In this document: positions 8,213 through 20,800 of the stretch, one piece after another | Position numbering within the stretch: the first letter of the stretch is position 1 | How the letters are laid out: each line of letters begins with the position of its first letter | DNA from: Helichrysum umbraculigerum | Lineage: Eukaryota > Streptophyta > Magnoliopsida > Asterales > Asteraceae | Assembly: GCA_949592205.1 (NCBI GenBank) | Contig: CATIUR010000001.1 | Coordinates: forward strand, 12,353,501-12,417,500 | Reading direction: 5' to 3' | Length of the DNA stretch: 64,000 nucleotides | The notes under the pieces: generated by a model | What the model was told of the DNA's origin: nothing | The model's database searches: none | Seen by the model: the letters and a program-made list of their open reading frames with translations, nothing else | Made by a program: the position numbers and the translations under genes

Positions 8213-10911
8213 TGTGACACCCGGTCAAAATAACCCAAAATTAGCACCTAATTTAAACTTTTAAAACACGTAATTACATACGTGTCAATACTCAAGTACA
8301 CAAGTATTATATATATATGTATATATATATAAACCGAAACGATTAATTAATAATCGCAAATACACGAACCAAACAAAACGTAGAAACCCAAAATAGAATT
8401 TGGTGAAAAACATTTTCAAACAAAGTATTATTATTGAGGATAATAATTACGTACTCCGTTTTAAATTTAAATACATTTTAGATACTGAAAACTATCCGTA
8501 CATTTTTAGTTAAACAAAGATATATTTTTATATCTCTTTAAAAGTATTTTTATAAAATACTTTGATTTAAAACATATACGATTACGTTTTTAGAAATTTA
8601 TCATTCTAAAAGATTTTATTAATTTACGATCGGGTACGCAAACACGGGTCGAAAATTACTACCAACCTTCAATAATTGAGGCCGGTATATACACCCGACC
8701 TCAATTATTTTACACACACACGCACATTATTTGATCACTCTCTCTCGGTCTCTTGCTCTCTCCCTCTCTCGGCTTTCATCAACAACAACAATAACAAACA
8801 ACAACAAGATCAAAATCATAATCATCATCTTCTTCCTCCTTCTTGATCATCATCATCATCGGATTTTCATCATCATCATCATCCGTTCGTTTTCAAAAAT
8901 TGTAAGAAATTGTTTCGTTTTCCTTTTTATTTCGTGTTTAAATTACGTAATATAACATGTATTAGCTTTATACTAAGTTGTTGTTTGCGGAAATTGGATT
9001 TAAAATCGGTTTTGTCAACATTCTGCACGAACAGACTCGAACCAGACCTTGGAATACGGCGTATTCAAGGGAATACGGCGTATTCCATCCCAGAAAACAT
9101 GTTTTTCCCGCGCCTCTTCGGAATACGGCGTATTCAAGGGAATACGGCGTATTCCCCTTCAAAACCACTGAATACGGCGTATTCGGTTGAATACGGCGTA
9201 TTCCCCACACTTTGAACCAAATCCGACTTTTAGCCATTGAATACGGCGTATTCGGGTGAATACGGCGTATTCCCCTTGAAACCATCGAATCCGGCGTATT
9301 GGATTGAATCCGGCGGATTCAACCTGAAACCCTTTTTACCCGGCGGGTACCCAGCCCAGAATACAAACTGTGCTTTTTAAATTCACTTTAATGTTTTTGT
9401 AGTAAAACTATTGATACTATTAAACAATACGATACGTCGTGATAACTTATGAAGTATAATTACACGAAACAAACTAAATTATATTTTTGGAATATAATTG
9501 TAACCCGATGCCAACGGGCTGTACACTTTTACAAAATACAAATTTAATTACTTTTAACCGTGTGAACCAACACTTGTACTTAAATAACCAAACAAGCAAT
9601 TATACTAATGAATTACTAGGCGCACACTTACAAATATGTAATCTCACGTGTTTAGGGCATTAGGAGGTTACGTTTAGTACACACGCACACTTTAGGAATT
9701 GCTTGCTCTACAGGTGAGTCTCACTGCCCCTTTTTACTGTTTTACTTTGGGGGAGATGCATTACTTGTTTACTGAAATTGCCTGTTTTACTTGAATACAT
9801 ATATTTATGTATTTATTTCTTACTGGTACTCAATGTGTTACAAACTTACAAACAAAATACTTTACTGGTTTACAAACTTACTGAATATTACTTTACGGAG
9901 TTACTACTCCATGGAAATATTACTTTACGACCTTCGGGGTTTATTACTTTACGGAGTTACTACTCCATGAACTTATTACTTTACAAATGAATTACTTTAC
10001 TACTGTACAAACTTACAAACTTGCTGTTTACTACGATACTGAATTACTACTCACTGATATACTGAATTACATGAGTTCCTTTGAATCCAATGAAGTCCTC
10101 TGAAATCATAGTTGTTAGTTAAGGATAAGCGCGAGTTTTAGTATATGGATCCATATGGGACTGACAATCCCCGCTCAGGGTGGTAGCTCCACCACGAACC
10201 GTACTCGTATAAATGGGCGTTTTCTACTCGTTTCATATGAGTGTTTTTGGATTGCACTCACGAGGGGCAAATTTACGGTTAAGCTTCGACTATGATGGCT
10301 CATGGTAGACCGACATTACTTATTTAATTACTTGGATGTAATTGGAATTACTTACTAAATTATCTGGGAATAATTGATGCGTACTTACATAATTTCTTGT
10401 ATGAATTTGATACTTACTTACTAAATCACTGGTTTGACAATGTTGTTTACTTACTAATGTGTACAATTACTTTACTGTTTTACTATTGTAATTGAATTAC
10501 TTACTGATTTACGCAAACTGTTTACTACTGTACATACAAACCTGTGAGATTCACCAACCTTTTGGTTGACCCTTTTAGTAATGCATTCTCAGGTACTCAG
10601 CGTCAGTAGTGACGGGCCGCAGGATATGCTAAGTTAGACGAGTCGCATGCATACACCCATACGAAGATTTTATTGGCATTATCTTTTGTAGTTGATTATG
10701 TGTTTAAAATCTTCTAAATCATTTTGCGAACTCGTTAATGATGTATTACTTATGACTTAATATTTTGTATTACTTTTGAAAACTTATGTAATGTATTGTA
10801 TTTTCTAAAACGTCTCATTTAGAGTCGTTTGCTTGTACTTTGGTGTTTTGATATTTGATTAGTGGCACCCAAAACTCGCTTCCGCAAAGCATTAAATTTG
10901 GGGGTGTCACA
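8213..10911 (+). repeat. Element B 5' LTR
   Basis: 2699 bp from TGTGACACCC to GGTGTCACA. Holds a CT-rich tract (about 8738-8775), CAACAA and ATCATC simple repeats (8780-8885), a donor-like GTAAGA at 8902, a palindrome array (9052-9272), the conserved CCAACGGGCTGTACAC (9511-9526), CAG|GTGAGT (9711-9719), numerous TTACT-type short repeats (9770-10080) and CAG|GTACT (10590-10597). Open frames here, including a His/Ile-rich one, are low-complexity artefacts. Confidence 0.94.
9052..9272 (+). repeat. Eight copies of the 15-bp palindrome GAATACGGCGTATTC (5' LTR of B)
   Basis: Eight exact copies in four pairs, each pair separated by 4 bp (for example AAGG). Each copy is a perfect palindrome around one central base. 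Two degenerate CCGG-containing versions follow to about 9320. It occupies the same place between GTAAG and CAG|GTGAGT as the unrelated arrays of A and C. Confidence 0.95.
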
Positions 10912-10914
10912 GAT

Positions 10915-10926
10915 TGGTATCAGAGC
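10915..10926 (+). promoter_or_regulatory. Primer-binding site of element B (tRNA-Met)
   Basis: TGGTATCAGAGC three bases after the 5' LTR, identical to that of element A. The leader that follows shares blocks with A (for example ATAGCCTGATCAACTATG near 11040) but lacks ORF0. Confidence 0.93.
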
Positions 10927-11267
10927 CTGAGGTTATAGCGAACTAGGTTGCATGTAGTGGGCCTAGACTATAACCGTTAGGCAGTATTCCTCATTAGATA
11001 TAACTGGTTCAGGGATTTCGTCATACGAGTTTAATTTAACATAGCCTGATCAACTATGTACAATTAAATGAAGATGATGTAAGATCTGAAAGGGGTTATG
11101 TTGAACAGGAATGCACTAGTCGACTCTGACCACGAGAGAACCGTGACTTGTACTTGTTTTGCGCTAGATACAACTAGGTGGATCAGATGTATGTATACAT
11201 GGGTTATACATATATGATTAGGCCTAGTAATATACTCGGATATTTGGTAACGAACTTATTGTTCATA

Positions 11268-11400
11268 TACGTCTTAGAACTCGCCAACGGTAAGTTGATC
11301 GAGTCAGGAAAATAGTACCGGGATGTGCCCTGGCAGAAAGGGTCATCTCTTCGAAATAGACTTACCTTAGGTAGAGATTTAGAGATTTCGACACCTTAAT
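11268..11400 (+). pseudogene. Displaced, decayed protease fragment upstream of gag in element B
   Basis: One frame reads LELANGKLIESGK, a stop, then GHLFEIDLP, a stop and VEI. This matches the protease region VELANGELIE to DLVPVEIGSFD of element A at about 2950-3065. In intact elements this stretch follows gag; here it lies about 330 bp before the gag start. It contains several stops and no catalytic DTGA motif. It probably records the rearrangement that created the gag-only element. Confidence 0.65.
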
Positions 11401-11733
11401 CTATACAAACTGGTCATCAGAGGACCGTCCTTCTCTCATCTATCATATTTAACATCCAAATTCAAAATTTCTCTAAGTACTCAAATCTTTTCTATCTCCA
11501 TATCACGTTCCGCGTAACTACTGATATTTGTTTGGATGTAATATCTCCGACAGCTCTTGTAACACTCAAAATCTTGTAATCTTTTGAACTCGCATGTTAA
11601 ATGATTACAATCTTCATTATTCTACACCATTGATTGTCACTTGTGTTGTGTTATATTATCGTTATATATACAACTACGATGATCATATTCTTATACGAAA
11701 TTCTGACATGTCCCTTATCTTCATTGAAGGAAC

Positions 11734-12831
11734 ATGCCTCCACGTCGCCAATTCACTCAAGCTCAGGTCGATCGACTGGTTGCTGACGCAGTAAGTGCTG
11801 AGCGACAACGATCCAGCGGCGCTGAAACACCACCAAATACCACTGTAGTGAAACCCTGCACCTACAAAGACTTCATAAATTGCAATCCTTTGAGCTTTAA
11901 AGGTACAGAAGGTGCCATTGGATTGTTGCGATGGCTAGAGAAGACTGAGGCAGTTTTTCGCATCTGCAATTGCGCTGAGAACTGTAAGGTCAAGTTCGCC
12001 ACCTACACGTTCATGGATGATGCTCTGACATGGTGGAACACCTATGCTGACTCGGTAGGCCAAGACATTGCTTTGGAAACTCCTTGGGATGAGCTGAAGA
12101 AAATGCTCAAGGATGAGTATTGTCCCAGGGATGAAATTCAACAGCTTGAGGCGGAATTCTGGAATCTCTCCACTCAAGGGAACGACATTGCTAGCTACAC
12201 CTCCCGATTCAATCAGTTGGCACATCTTTGTCCAGCTATGGTCGATACAGAATCTAAGCGGATTGAGCGCTATGTCTGGGGACTTCCTTCCCAAATTCAA
12301 GGAATGGTTACTTCGGCCGATTCTTCTACATTCCACGGCACTGTGCGTATGGCGCATAAGTTGATGGCGCAAATTGTTCGCCAAGGAACAGCTGGTGACA
12401 AAAGTTCAGGAAACAGCTCTGGAGACAACAAGAGGAAAGCTGATGGAAACCAGAGCCAAACTAACAAGAAGCCTACAACTGTTAAGGCCAACACCTCTGA
12501 GTCTGATGACAAGATAGGGTACAAAGGAAGCAAGCCCTACTGCTCTAAGTGCAGCCTTCATCATGATGGTTCATGTCCTTGCCCTAAATGCAAGAAATTT
12601 GGGCATGTAGCCAAAGACTGTAAGGTAGTCACAACTAGTACCAACCCCTCAGCCCCTAAGACCTGCTATGAATGTAATGGTACTGGGCACTTCAGGAGGG
12701 ACTGCCCAAAGTTGAAAGACAAGAACAACAACACCGCTAAGGGCCGGTTCTATGTGCTTAACGCTGAAGGTAACCATCCGAACCCGAAACTTATTGACTT
12801 ACTCAAAACGGGTATGATTACTTACAAATGA
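11734..12831 (+). CDS. Gag protein of element B
   Basis: 365 residues starting MPPRRQFTQAQVDRLVADAV, equivalent to the Gag start of A and C. Contains the Ty3 Gag capsid region (about residues 40-210, with WWNTYADSVG and EFWNLSTQGNDI) and the zinc knuckles CPKCKKFGHVAKDC (about 284) and CYECNGTGHFRRDC (about 310), preceded by a Cys/His-rich CSKCSLHHDGSC. The frame ends 23 residues into what would be the spacer before the protease, without any protease motif. The sequence is clearly divergent from Gag of A, so B derives from a different Tekay lineage. An intact Gag with no enzymes suggests it makes its own capsid and borrows Pol. Confidence 0.92.
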   Translation: MPPRRQFTQAQVDRLVADAVSAERQRSSGAETPPNTTVVKPCTYKDFINCNPLSFKGTEGAIGLLRWLEKTEAVFRICNCAENCKVKFATYTFMDDALTWWNTYADSVGQDIALETPWDELKKMLKDEYCPRDEIQQLEAEFWNLSTQGNDIASYTSRFNQLAHLCPAMVDTESKRIERYVWGLPSQIQGMVTSADSSTFHGTVRMAHKLMAQIVRQGTAGDKSSGNSSGDNKRKADGNQSQTNKKPTTVKANTSESDDKIGYKGSKPYCSKCSLHHDGSCPCPKCKKFGHVAKDCKVVTTSTNPSAPKTCYECNGTGHFRRDCPKLKDKNNNTAKGRFYVLNAEGNHPNPKLIDLLKTGMITYK

Positions 12832-13565
12832 CCTGACTACCTGTATATTATTTATCTCAGTAGGTTCTACTTGCTGTTTGATAGCTTCTATGTTTCCCTA
12901 GATTCTAAGTACTCAATAGAATTAGGAAAGCATGATCTAGTTCATACAATATACTGATAGAGTTTATTCTACTCTAGAATCTTACTGACATATACATATT
13001 ACTTGATACTTCATTCTGTACTGTAGATCCTATGAGTGAGATAGGATTTGGAAAGTGACAGTTTAGATTCTATAGTTTCTTTAAGGGACGATGTTTAGCT
13101 AGTATAAGTATTGGGATAACAAATCCTACATTGTTTATACCGGAAAACATACCGGTTAATATTTTTATATATACAATGGGTCACATTCCATATAAAGCTA
13201 ATGTAGGCTAAACATCTAGTTTCTATAGGAGACTGATAGAGTCTAGTTTACGCTACGATACTACTATTCGTTACAAACTTTGTGAACACAATGGAAGTTA
13301 CTACTGTACTTTAAGTTCCTAGTACACATTATAGCTACCCCTAGTGATCGACTGGACTGATCATGTAGGCACAATAGTTAAAACATCTTGAAATTTCATT
13401 TCGAAATCCTTAGTTGTCGGAAGGGCACTAGTTCAACAAGGGGAGATAGACAACTATAGATAGGTGTTGTCAGACTTATGTAGACAACACGCAATCTATA
13501 ACTTGAATACAACGATAAATACTACGAACAAATTTCGGGACGAAATTCTCCTAACAAGGGGAGAA
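12832..13565 (+). other. Element B internal non-coding tail with hairpin and polypurine tract
   Basis: No ORF that I can support. The stretch is AT-rich with no recognisable pol. It ends with the hairpin AATTTCGGGACGAAATT (13531-13547) and polypurine tract AAGGGGAGAA directly before the 3' LTR. Confidence 0.8.
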
Positions 13566-16264
13566 TGTGACACCCGGTCAAAATAACCCAAAATTAGCAC
13601 CTAATTTAAACTTTTAAAACACGTAATTACATACGTGTCAATACTCAAGTACACAAGTATTATATATATATGTATATATATATAAACCGAAACGATTAAT
13701 TAATAATCGCAAATACACGAACCAAACAAAACGTAGAAACCCAAAATAGAATTTGGTGAAAAACATTTTCAAACAAAGTATTATTATTGAGGATAATAAT
13801 TACGTACTCCGTTTTAAATTTAAATACATTTTAGACACTGAAAACTATCCGTACATTTTTAGTTAAACAAAGATATATTTTTATATCTCTTTAAAAGTAT
13901 TTTTATAAAATACTTTGATTTAAAACATATACGATTACGTTTTTAGAAATTTATCATTCTAAAAGATTTTATTAATTTATGATCGGGTACGCAAACACGG
14001 GTCGAAAATTACTACCAACCTTCAATAATTGAGGCCGGTATATACACCCGACCTCAATTATTTTACACACACACGCACATTATTTGATCACTCTCTCTCG
14101 GTCTCTTGCTCTCTCCCTCTCTCGGCTTTCATCAACAACAACAATAACAAACAACAACAAGATCAAAATCATAATCATCATCTTCTTCCTCCTTCTTGAT
14201 CATCATCATCATCGGATTTTCATCATCATCATCATCCGTTCGTTTTCAAAAATTGTAAGAAATTGTTTCGTTTTCCTTTTTATTTCGTGTTTAAATTACG
14301 TAATATAACATGTATTAGCTTTATACTAAGTTGTTGTTTGCGGAAATTGGATTTAAAATCGGTTTTGTCAACATTCTGCACGAACAGACTCGAACCAGAC
14401 CTTGGAATACGGCGTATTCAAGGGAATACGGCGTATTCCATCCCAGAAAACATGTTTTTCCCGCGCCTCTTCGGAATACGGCGTATTCAAGGGAATACGG
14501 CGTATTCCCCTTCAAAACCACTGAATACGGCGTATTCGGTTGAATACGGCGTATTCCCCACACTTTGAACCAAATCCGACTTTTAGCCATTGAATACGGC
14601 GTATTCGGGTGAATACGGCGTATTCCCCTTGAAACCATCGAATCCGGCGTATTGGATTGAATCCGGCGGATTCAACCTGAAACCCTTTTTACCCGGCGGG
14701 TACCCAGCCCAGAATACAAACTGTGCTTTTTAAATTCACTTTAATGTTTTTGTAGTAAAACTATTGATACTATTAAACAATACGATACGTCGTGATAACT
14801 TATGAAGTATAATTACACGAAACAAACTAAATTATATTTTTGGAATATAATTGTAACCCGATGCCAACAGGCTGTACACTTTTACAAAATACAAATTTAA
14901 TTACTTTTAACCGTGTGAACCAACACTTGTACTTAAATAACCAAACAAGCAATTATACTAATGAATTACTAGGCGCACACTTACAAATATGTAATCTCAC
15001 GTGTTTAGGGCATTAGGAGGTTACGTTTAGTACACACGCACACTTTAGGAATTGCTTGCTCTACAGGTGAGTCTCACTGCCCCTTTTTACTGTTTTACTT
15101 TGGGGGAGATGCATTACTTGTTTACTGAAATTGCCTGTTTTACTTGAATACATATATTTATGTATTTATTTCTTACTGGTACTCAATGTGTTACAAACTT
15201 ACAAACAAAATACTTTACTGGTTTACAAACTTACTGAATATTACTTTACGGAGTTACTACTCCATGGAAATATTACTTTACGACCTTCGGGGTTTATTAC
15301 TTTACGGAGTTACTACTCCATGAACTTATTACTTTACAAATGAATTACTTTACTACTGTACAAACTTACAAACTTGCTGTTTACTACGATACTGAATTAC
15401 TACTCACTGATATACTGAATTACATGAGTTCCTTTGAATCCAATGAAGTCCTCTGAAATCATAGTTGTTAGTTAAGGATAAGCGCGAGTTTTAGTATATG
15501 GATCCATATGGGACTGACAATCCCCGCTCAGGGTGGTAGCTCCACCACGAACCGTACTCGTATAAATGGGCGTTTTCTACTCGTTTCATATGAGTGTTTT
15601 TGGATTGCACTCACGAGGGGCAAATTTACGGTTAAGCTTCGACTATGATGGCTCATGGTAGACCGACATTACTTATTTAATTACTTGGATGTAATTGGAA
15701 TTACTTACTAAATTATCTGGGAATAATTGATGCGTACTTACATAATTTCTTGTATGAATTTGATACTTACTTACTAAATCACTGGTTTGACAATGTTGTT
15801 TACTTACTAATGTGTACAATTACTTTACTGTTTTACTATTGTAATTGAATTACTTACTGATTTACGCAAACTGTTTACTACTGTACATACAAACCTGTGA
15901 GATTCACCAACCTTTTGGTTGACCCTTTTAGTAATGCATTCTCAGGTACTCAGCGTCAGTAGTGACGGGCCGCAGGATATGCTAAGTTAGACGAGTCGCA
16001 TGCATACACCCATACGAAGATTTTATTGGCATTATCTTTTGTAGTTGATTATGTGTTTAAAATCTTCTAAATCATTTTGCGAACTCGTTAATGATGTATT
16101 ACTTATGACTTAATATTTTGTATTACTTTTGAAAACTTATGTAATTTATTGTATTTTCTAAAACGTCTCATTTAGAGTCGTTTGCTTGTACTTTGGTGTT
16201 TTGATATTTGATTAGTGGCACCCAAAACTCGCTTCCGCAAAGCATTAAATTTGGGGGTGTCACA
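13566..16264 (+). repeat. Element B 3' LTR
   Basis: 2699 bp, same length as the 5' LTR. Differences noticed: T/C near 8478, C/T near 8630, G/A in the CCAACGGGC block (near 9517) and G/T near 10795, counted in the 5' copy. The palindrome array repeats at 14405-14625. The copy of AGGCA at 16265 confirms the boundary. Confidence 0.94.
14405..14625 (+). repeat. Eight copies of GAATACGGCGTATTC (3' LTR of B)
   Basis: Same array as in the 5' LTR, offset by 5353 bp, with no difference seen. Confidence 0.94.
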
Positions 16265-16269
16265 AGGCA

Positions 16270-16791
16270 TTCGTGGAGGCACCTCGCCCGAAATTCTCTA
16301 TAGGGGACCCGGCCCTCGAGTTAAGCTCAACTATGTGCTCATGGCTGTATACACGATGATTATCTTTTAATTGCTGGATGCAATTCATTATTTAATTGCT
16401 GGATGCAATTCATTATTAAATCTTGCGGTTCATACGATATTACTTGATTTCAAACCTGTGAGCTCACCAGCTTTATAGCTGACCTTTTAGCATATATCGC
16501 AGGTACCCAGCAGTAGGATGTTTCTGCTTCAGGATTTAGCTCGAGTCAGCATACAGACGATTGAGATTTTCTTGCATTAGTATATTTTGTACAAGTACTT
16601 ATGTACTGAAATCTCATTTTATTTAAACTCGAGCTATGTAAAGCTTTTAAATGTTGTAAACATTTCAATTATTAATATATTTTGTTAAAACGACGCATAT
16701 AGAGTCGTTTGCTATTTATCTTTGTGCTTTGTTATTGATTAGTAACACCCAAATCAAGCTTCCGCAAATCATCAAATTTGGGGGTGTTACA
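16270..16791 (+). repeat. Element A 3' LTR, 3' portion
   Basis: Resumes after the AGGCA duplication and matches 64-585 base for base, ending GGGGTGTTACA. CAG|GTACC lies at 16500-16507. The next bases, ATAGATAAATAATT, are the DNA flanking element A. Confidence 0.92.
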
Positions 16792-17096
16792 ATAGATAAA
16801 TAATTTATATATGTAATATAATTATCCAATTTAAAATAGTAGTAACAAGAAAACAAAAAAGTAAAAACAAGTACACTAGCATAAATGTCTAATAACATTC
16901 AAAAGATAACATTATCAACCTGTTGAAATGTAATCTAAAAATGTATTAAATAGAATAGAACATATAGTTATATATTATAATTATGTTGCTACAAAAATTT
17001 ATCAATAGAGTTAAAATGTAAGCGCGCAGTAATCCATTGCAAAATGAGTGAATTTTTTTTATTTGAAACAATTCAACTATACGTGTTAAAATACTA

Positions 17097-17361
17097 CTCC
17101 CTCCGTCCCAATTTAATTATCCCCAGACAAAACTACACGCAGTTTAAGATAAACACAATAATTATTACTTACTTTTTGCACAATGACATTCTTACCCCTA
17201 ACCAATTAATTTGAACTTCCTCTCACTTTTGTAACTTAATTTTTAAAGTAGGGACAATATCGTAAAAAGAATCATGTTACCTTTCTATATTTGGTAATGG
17301 ACAATTAATTTGGGACATCCCAAAATGGAAATAATGGACTATTAAACCGGGACGGAGGGAG
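17097..17361. mobile_element. Stowaway-like MITE
   Basis: 265 bp with terminal inverted repeats CTCCCTCCGTCCC and GGGACGGAGGGAG, flanked by TA on both sides. No coding capacity. Typical of Tc1/mariner-derived Stowaway MITEs. It resembles the MITE at 49107-49302, sharing a CCAGACAA motif after the left end and a GGGACAT motif before the right end. Confidence 0.9.
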
Positions 17362-17774
17362 TATTAAAAAACCTTAATATAAAATATTTCCTTATTAACA
17401 TATGTTAAAAGGACAAAACCAATTAAATAATATGTTTATTATTTTTTAAATCCAAAATATTGAGTCCTAAGACTTTCGTAATTGAGTTCTTATTTAAAGC
17501 TTTATAAATATAATATGTTGAGTATTTTCAGTTTCATCTTTATGAAATCAACTTATTCAATTAAATTGATTTTGGATCACATTCGTGGAAAATAGATCAA
17601 GAGTATGCTGCAAATTTAAATTCACTATATAATTGAGTGCAAATCAAACAATCCAATTCCATCGACTTAAGAAAGTCAAAAACTGTTTCGGTTAACACTT
17701 TTTACTACAGGGCGTGAAAAATGAAGTTCTTTTGCGTTTTGAGTTCCACAAAATGACCGAACAACCTAATAAAA

Positions 17775-17803
17775 CTAGTACTATACCCGGGCATTGCCCA
17801 GTT
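17775..17803 (-). mobile_element. Possible Helitron 3' terminus (reverse orientation)
   Basis: On the reverse strand the segment reads a short hairpin (GGGC-AAT-GCCC), about ten bases, then CTAG followed by T. That is the CTRR-after-hairpin structure of a Helitron 3' end inserted between A and T. The body would extend to higher coordinates. I could not find the 5' TC end and saw no Rep/helicase, so any Helitron would be non-autonomous. Confidence 0.4.
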
Positions 17804-20800
17804 TATATGACAATCTAAATTATAAACATAGTTAATATCTATAATAATTTGAATGACAAAGAAAAATCATTTTAATGATATGAAGTTTACTAATAAGAAA
17901 CACTGTCGATTAAACACAACCATTTTGTAAACTTTGTAACTTCTCTCCCATTAACAACCATCTGTATTTGTATACTCAACTATGTTTTCGACTATTAAAT
18001 TACTAAGAAACACATTACAAGTGATCATTTTAATATTACGACCTTACTAATTTATTTAGATTTCATTCAATAAAAGATTATGCATATCACAAGATAGAGA
18101 TTTATTTCTACAACTACAATGAGACCACACAAAAAAACATTCTTCAAACTTGGCTTCAAGTGCAAGCTTCCCATCTCATTTTGCTTTTATAACAGTATAA
18201 TTTTTGGAAGAACTTTCATTCACCTTGTACCAAACTACCTTCAAGCACATGATTTCATTAAACTTGTACCCTTTTGTCTTTAAATAAATATAGCCCGCAT
18301 AACATCAAGTCAAAATAACTCACAAAAGTCTTCACACTATTTTGATCCATAAAAACAGATAATAGGGTTCTAACTTAATTGGTATGTTTGAAATCATATA
18401 ATTTTGGAATGGTGATTATAAACTTACAATCATATTTAGAATTCCAATAACAAGCCCATCTCAACCCGTCACCCAACCCTCTTCGCCATCTAAAATACTT
18501 CCATGATATAAAGAAGTGGATAAGATAAAGTGAAAAGTAATGTAACTATGGATGTCTAACATCTAGTAGCATCAGCAATCAGCAATTGTATAAATTCATA
18601 AAAATACAATCATCGGGAACGATATGTAATAATGTACCAATCTTTCTGAAAATTAGTAAGATATTCCAACTTGTCTTGCTTCAGAACCAGATGAAAGTGA
18701 CACATACTTCATAGCAAAATTTACTCGATTGTAAATTTTCAAAAAAACTTTGCAAAATCAAATTTACGTTCGAAAATAAAGTTAGCCTTCATGCTCCAGT
18801 ATTATTTAAAACCCATGGATCATGCAACAACATCGTAAATACATAAGCTTCTTATAAGTTTAACACTATCATCTAAAAACTATCTAAAAGATATCCTTTT
18901 TTTAATCTCAGAAAGAAAATATTTCATGAGAATCAAGGTACAATATTATAGCTATATCAAAACCTATTGCAAATTAAGAGAATAACCATATTAAGGACTA
19001 AGTTATTAAACCGTTTTCTAGTATTAGCATGACAACCAATCGCTTCTAAGAAAACTAAGGGAGCCTTTATCAAAATGTCATACCAATTTGGTTGTATGAC
19101 ATAATGATAGCCCCTTCCTATCCAAGCATTCCTAATTTCTTGAAATGACTTTTGAGTGCCATAGCCCAAAGCTCTCCTTACCTCTAAATTTAGCAGCACG
19201 ATTTGAGCAATTAAATGATTAAAAAGCAATAAATGAACACCAAGCCACGACAAGTTGGTGTCCAAATTTACAAGTTCTGTAATCAAAATGTCTCAAAATG
19301 GGGCGGGTCGGATATCAGGTAAAGTGGGTTCAGTTCAAGACAGACCTTTTTTTGCATAGGCCGTCTTTAGCTTGCAAGTCTTTCTGTCCAATATTTATTA
19401 CATTCACAAATTAAGAAACATTCTAATTACTTATTAGAGAAACAACACATGATTTGTTCGAATTAACCACTCTGTGAGTGACTTGCAACCCTATTCACAT
19501 GTTGGACCCATTTGTAAGTTCAGAATTACCTGTCAGCATGAGGCACAGAATAATTAGAAAGAGTATTTGCAAGTGTAACCATTTCATTACCACGCGTACA
19601 TATCTGCAAAATTACAAAACTAATGGTTAGATTTAAGTCAATGACAACCGTCGATCGAGTTTTTGACTTTTTCAAACTTCCGTAGGATGTTCGAGCTAAA
19701 AATGAATAGTTACCCAAAAACAAAAAGTTAACCATATTTGCTTATTATACCCTTTTAGCGAGCCTTAAAAAATAATTCTAACCCTTGTAGTGAGCCTTTA
19801 TGCTTTATTATGCAGACCCATGATTTCTTCAAAAGATCCTTCAAATTTAAGCACCAACAGTGAATGATCCAAATCCTACAGCTATTTTTATCAAACAAAT
19901 GAGGTGCTACCAAACAATTCAAGTCGAACAACAATATACTCCGCAAAACCTTAAATGCAAAGAGATAATTGTTTGTGGCAGCCTATTGTGGCAACAAACA
20001 CATCACAATTATATTATTAGTTTTGCCCCTGTAACACGTGAATGATATATCATTCATGTTATTCACGTTATGGCAAGGGAGAAAAATTTTATATTGGCAG
20101 TCCGTAGGTGTTAAAATAGGTTATGCCAGGGTCTCTGTTTGGTACATGTTGAGACGGGTTGTGGGTAGTGATAACCCCCAAACACGTTTCGTCCATTTTC
20201 TATACCGTTGCCGTCTTGCTCACCATTACAAAAACAAGAGACACTGACCATCTAAACTTGGATTTTGTAAATAAAAGGATGTAAGAGGTCGTAGGCCTAC
20301 ACTTTCCCCTAACATGTAAAAGTATAAAGCTTTTAGACTTCTTTCATCAACTTTAAAGGAAAACTCTCACCGAAGCAAAATGCTAGAAGGACTATGACTT
20401 CACGAGTAAGAAATACGAGGATACTAAATAGTTGTAGTACATCATGCACCTGGCATATATTTGAATCGTTTGTCAAACTTACATAGCTATAAGACAGACA
20501 AATAAAAATCAGGCAAATGCAGTATATTTTCAATTCATATTAAAATGTGGCAATATTTTATAAATGAAGCTGTATACCTGAAAAGTCGCACCATTGTGAA
20601 CAGTGTTAGCTACAAGGTGACTGATGATTTCCTCCTTATTATATTAGTCATTCCCATAAGCATAAGGTTACTCTCTCATTTTCTAGGATGTTTGTGCTCA
20701 TTGAGACAAAATTGTACATGTAGTGGGTGTTGAAGCAAAGATAATTGTGACTGAAACATGAGTTTGTTCCCAAGTCAACCCCAAAAACTTGAATTCCTAG

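Larger units (their letters stand above)
8213..16264 (+). mobile_element. Element B: complete gag-only Tekay-type retrotransposon
   Basis: 8052-bp element inserted in the 3' LTR of element A with target-site duplication AGGCA (8208-8212 and 16265-16269). LTRs are 2699 bp each (8213-10911 and 13566-16264), TG...CA bounded, with about four substitutions between them by eye. The internal region is only 2654 bp and encodes Gag but no reverse transcriptase, RNase H or integrase. The primer-binding site, hairpin and polypurine tract are intact, so it should be mobilised in trans by an autonomous relative. By LTR similarity it is very young. Confidence 0.95.
1..16791 (+). mobile_element. Element A: Ty3 chromovirus (Tekay/Del type), 5' end outside window, split by element B
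   Basis: LTR retrotransposon made of a partial 5' LTR (1-585), internal region (586-6185) and 3' LTR (6186-8212 plus 16270-16791). The order gag, protease, RT, RNase H, integrase, chromodomain marks a Ty3 chromovirus, and the roughly 2.5-kb LTRs fit Tekay/Del. The 585 bases of the 5' LTR that are visible look identical to the matching part of the 3' LTR, so insertion was recent. Element B is inserted in the 3' LTR and duplicates AGGCA. The 5' target-site copy of A lies outside the window; the bases after the 3' LTR are ATAGA. The ORF upstream of gag looks intact, but gag-pol carries a frameshift near the integrase C-terminus, so this copy is probably not autonomous. Confidence 0.93.

Noticed and set aside
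8731..9285. Open frames in the B LTR (8731-8955, 8910-9215, 8968-9285 and the copies at 14084-14638)
   Set aside because: They arise from CT, ATC and palindrome repeats; they are identical in both LTRs only because the LTRs are identical.
18957..19286. 109-codon reverse-strand frame as a host gene
   Set aside because: No recognised family; unsupported start; could be a lone exon or chance.
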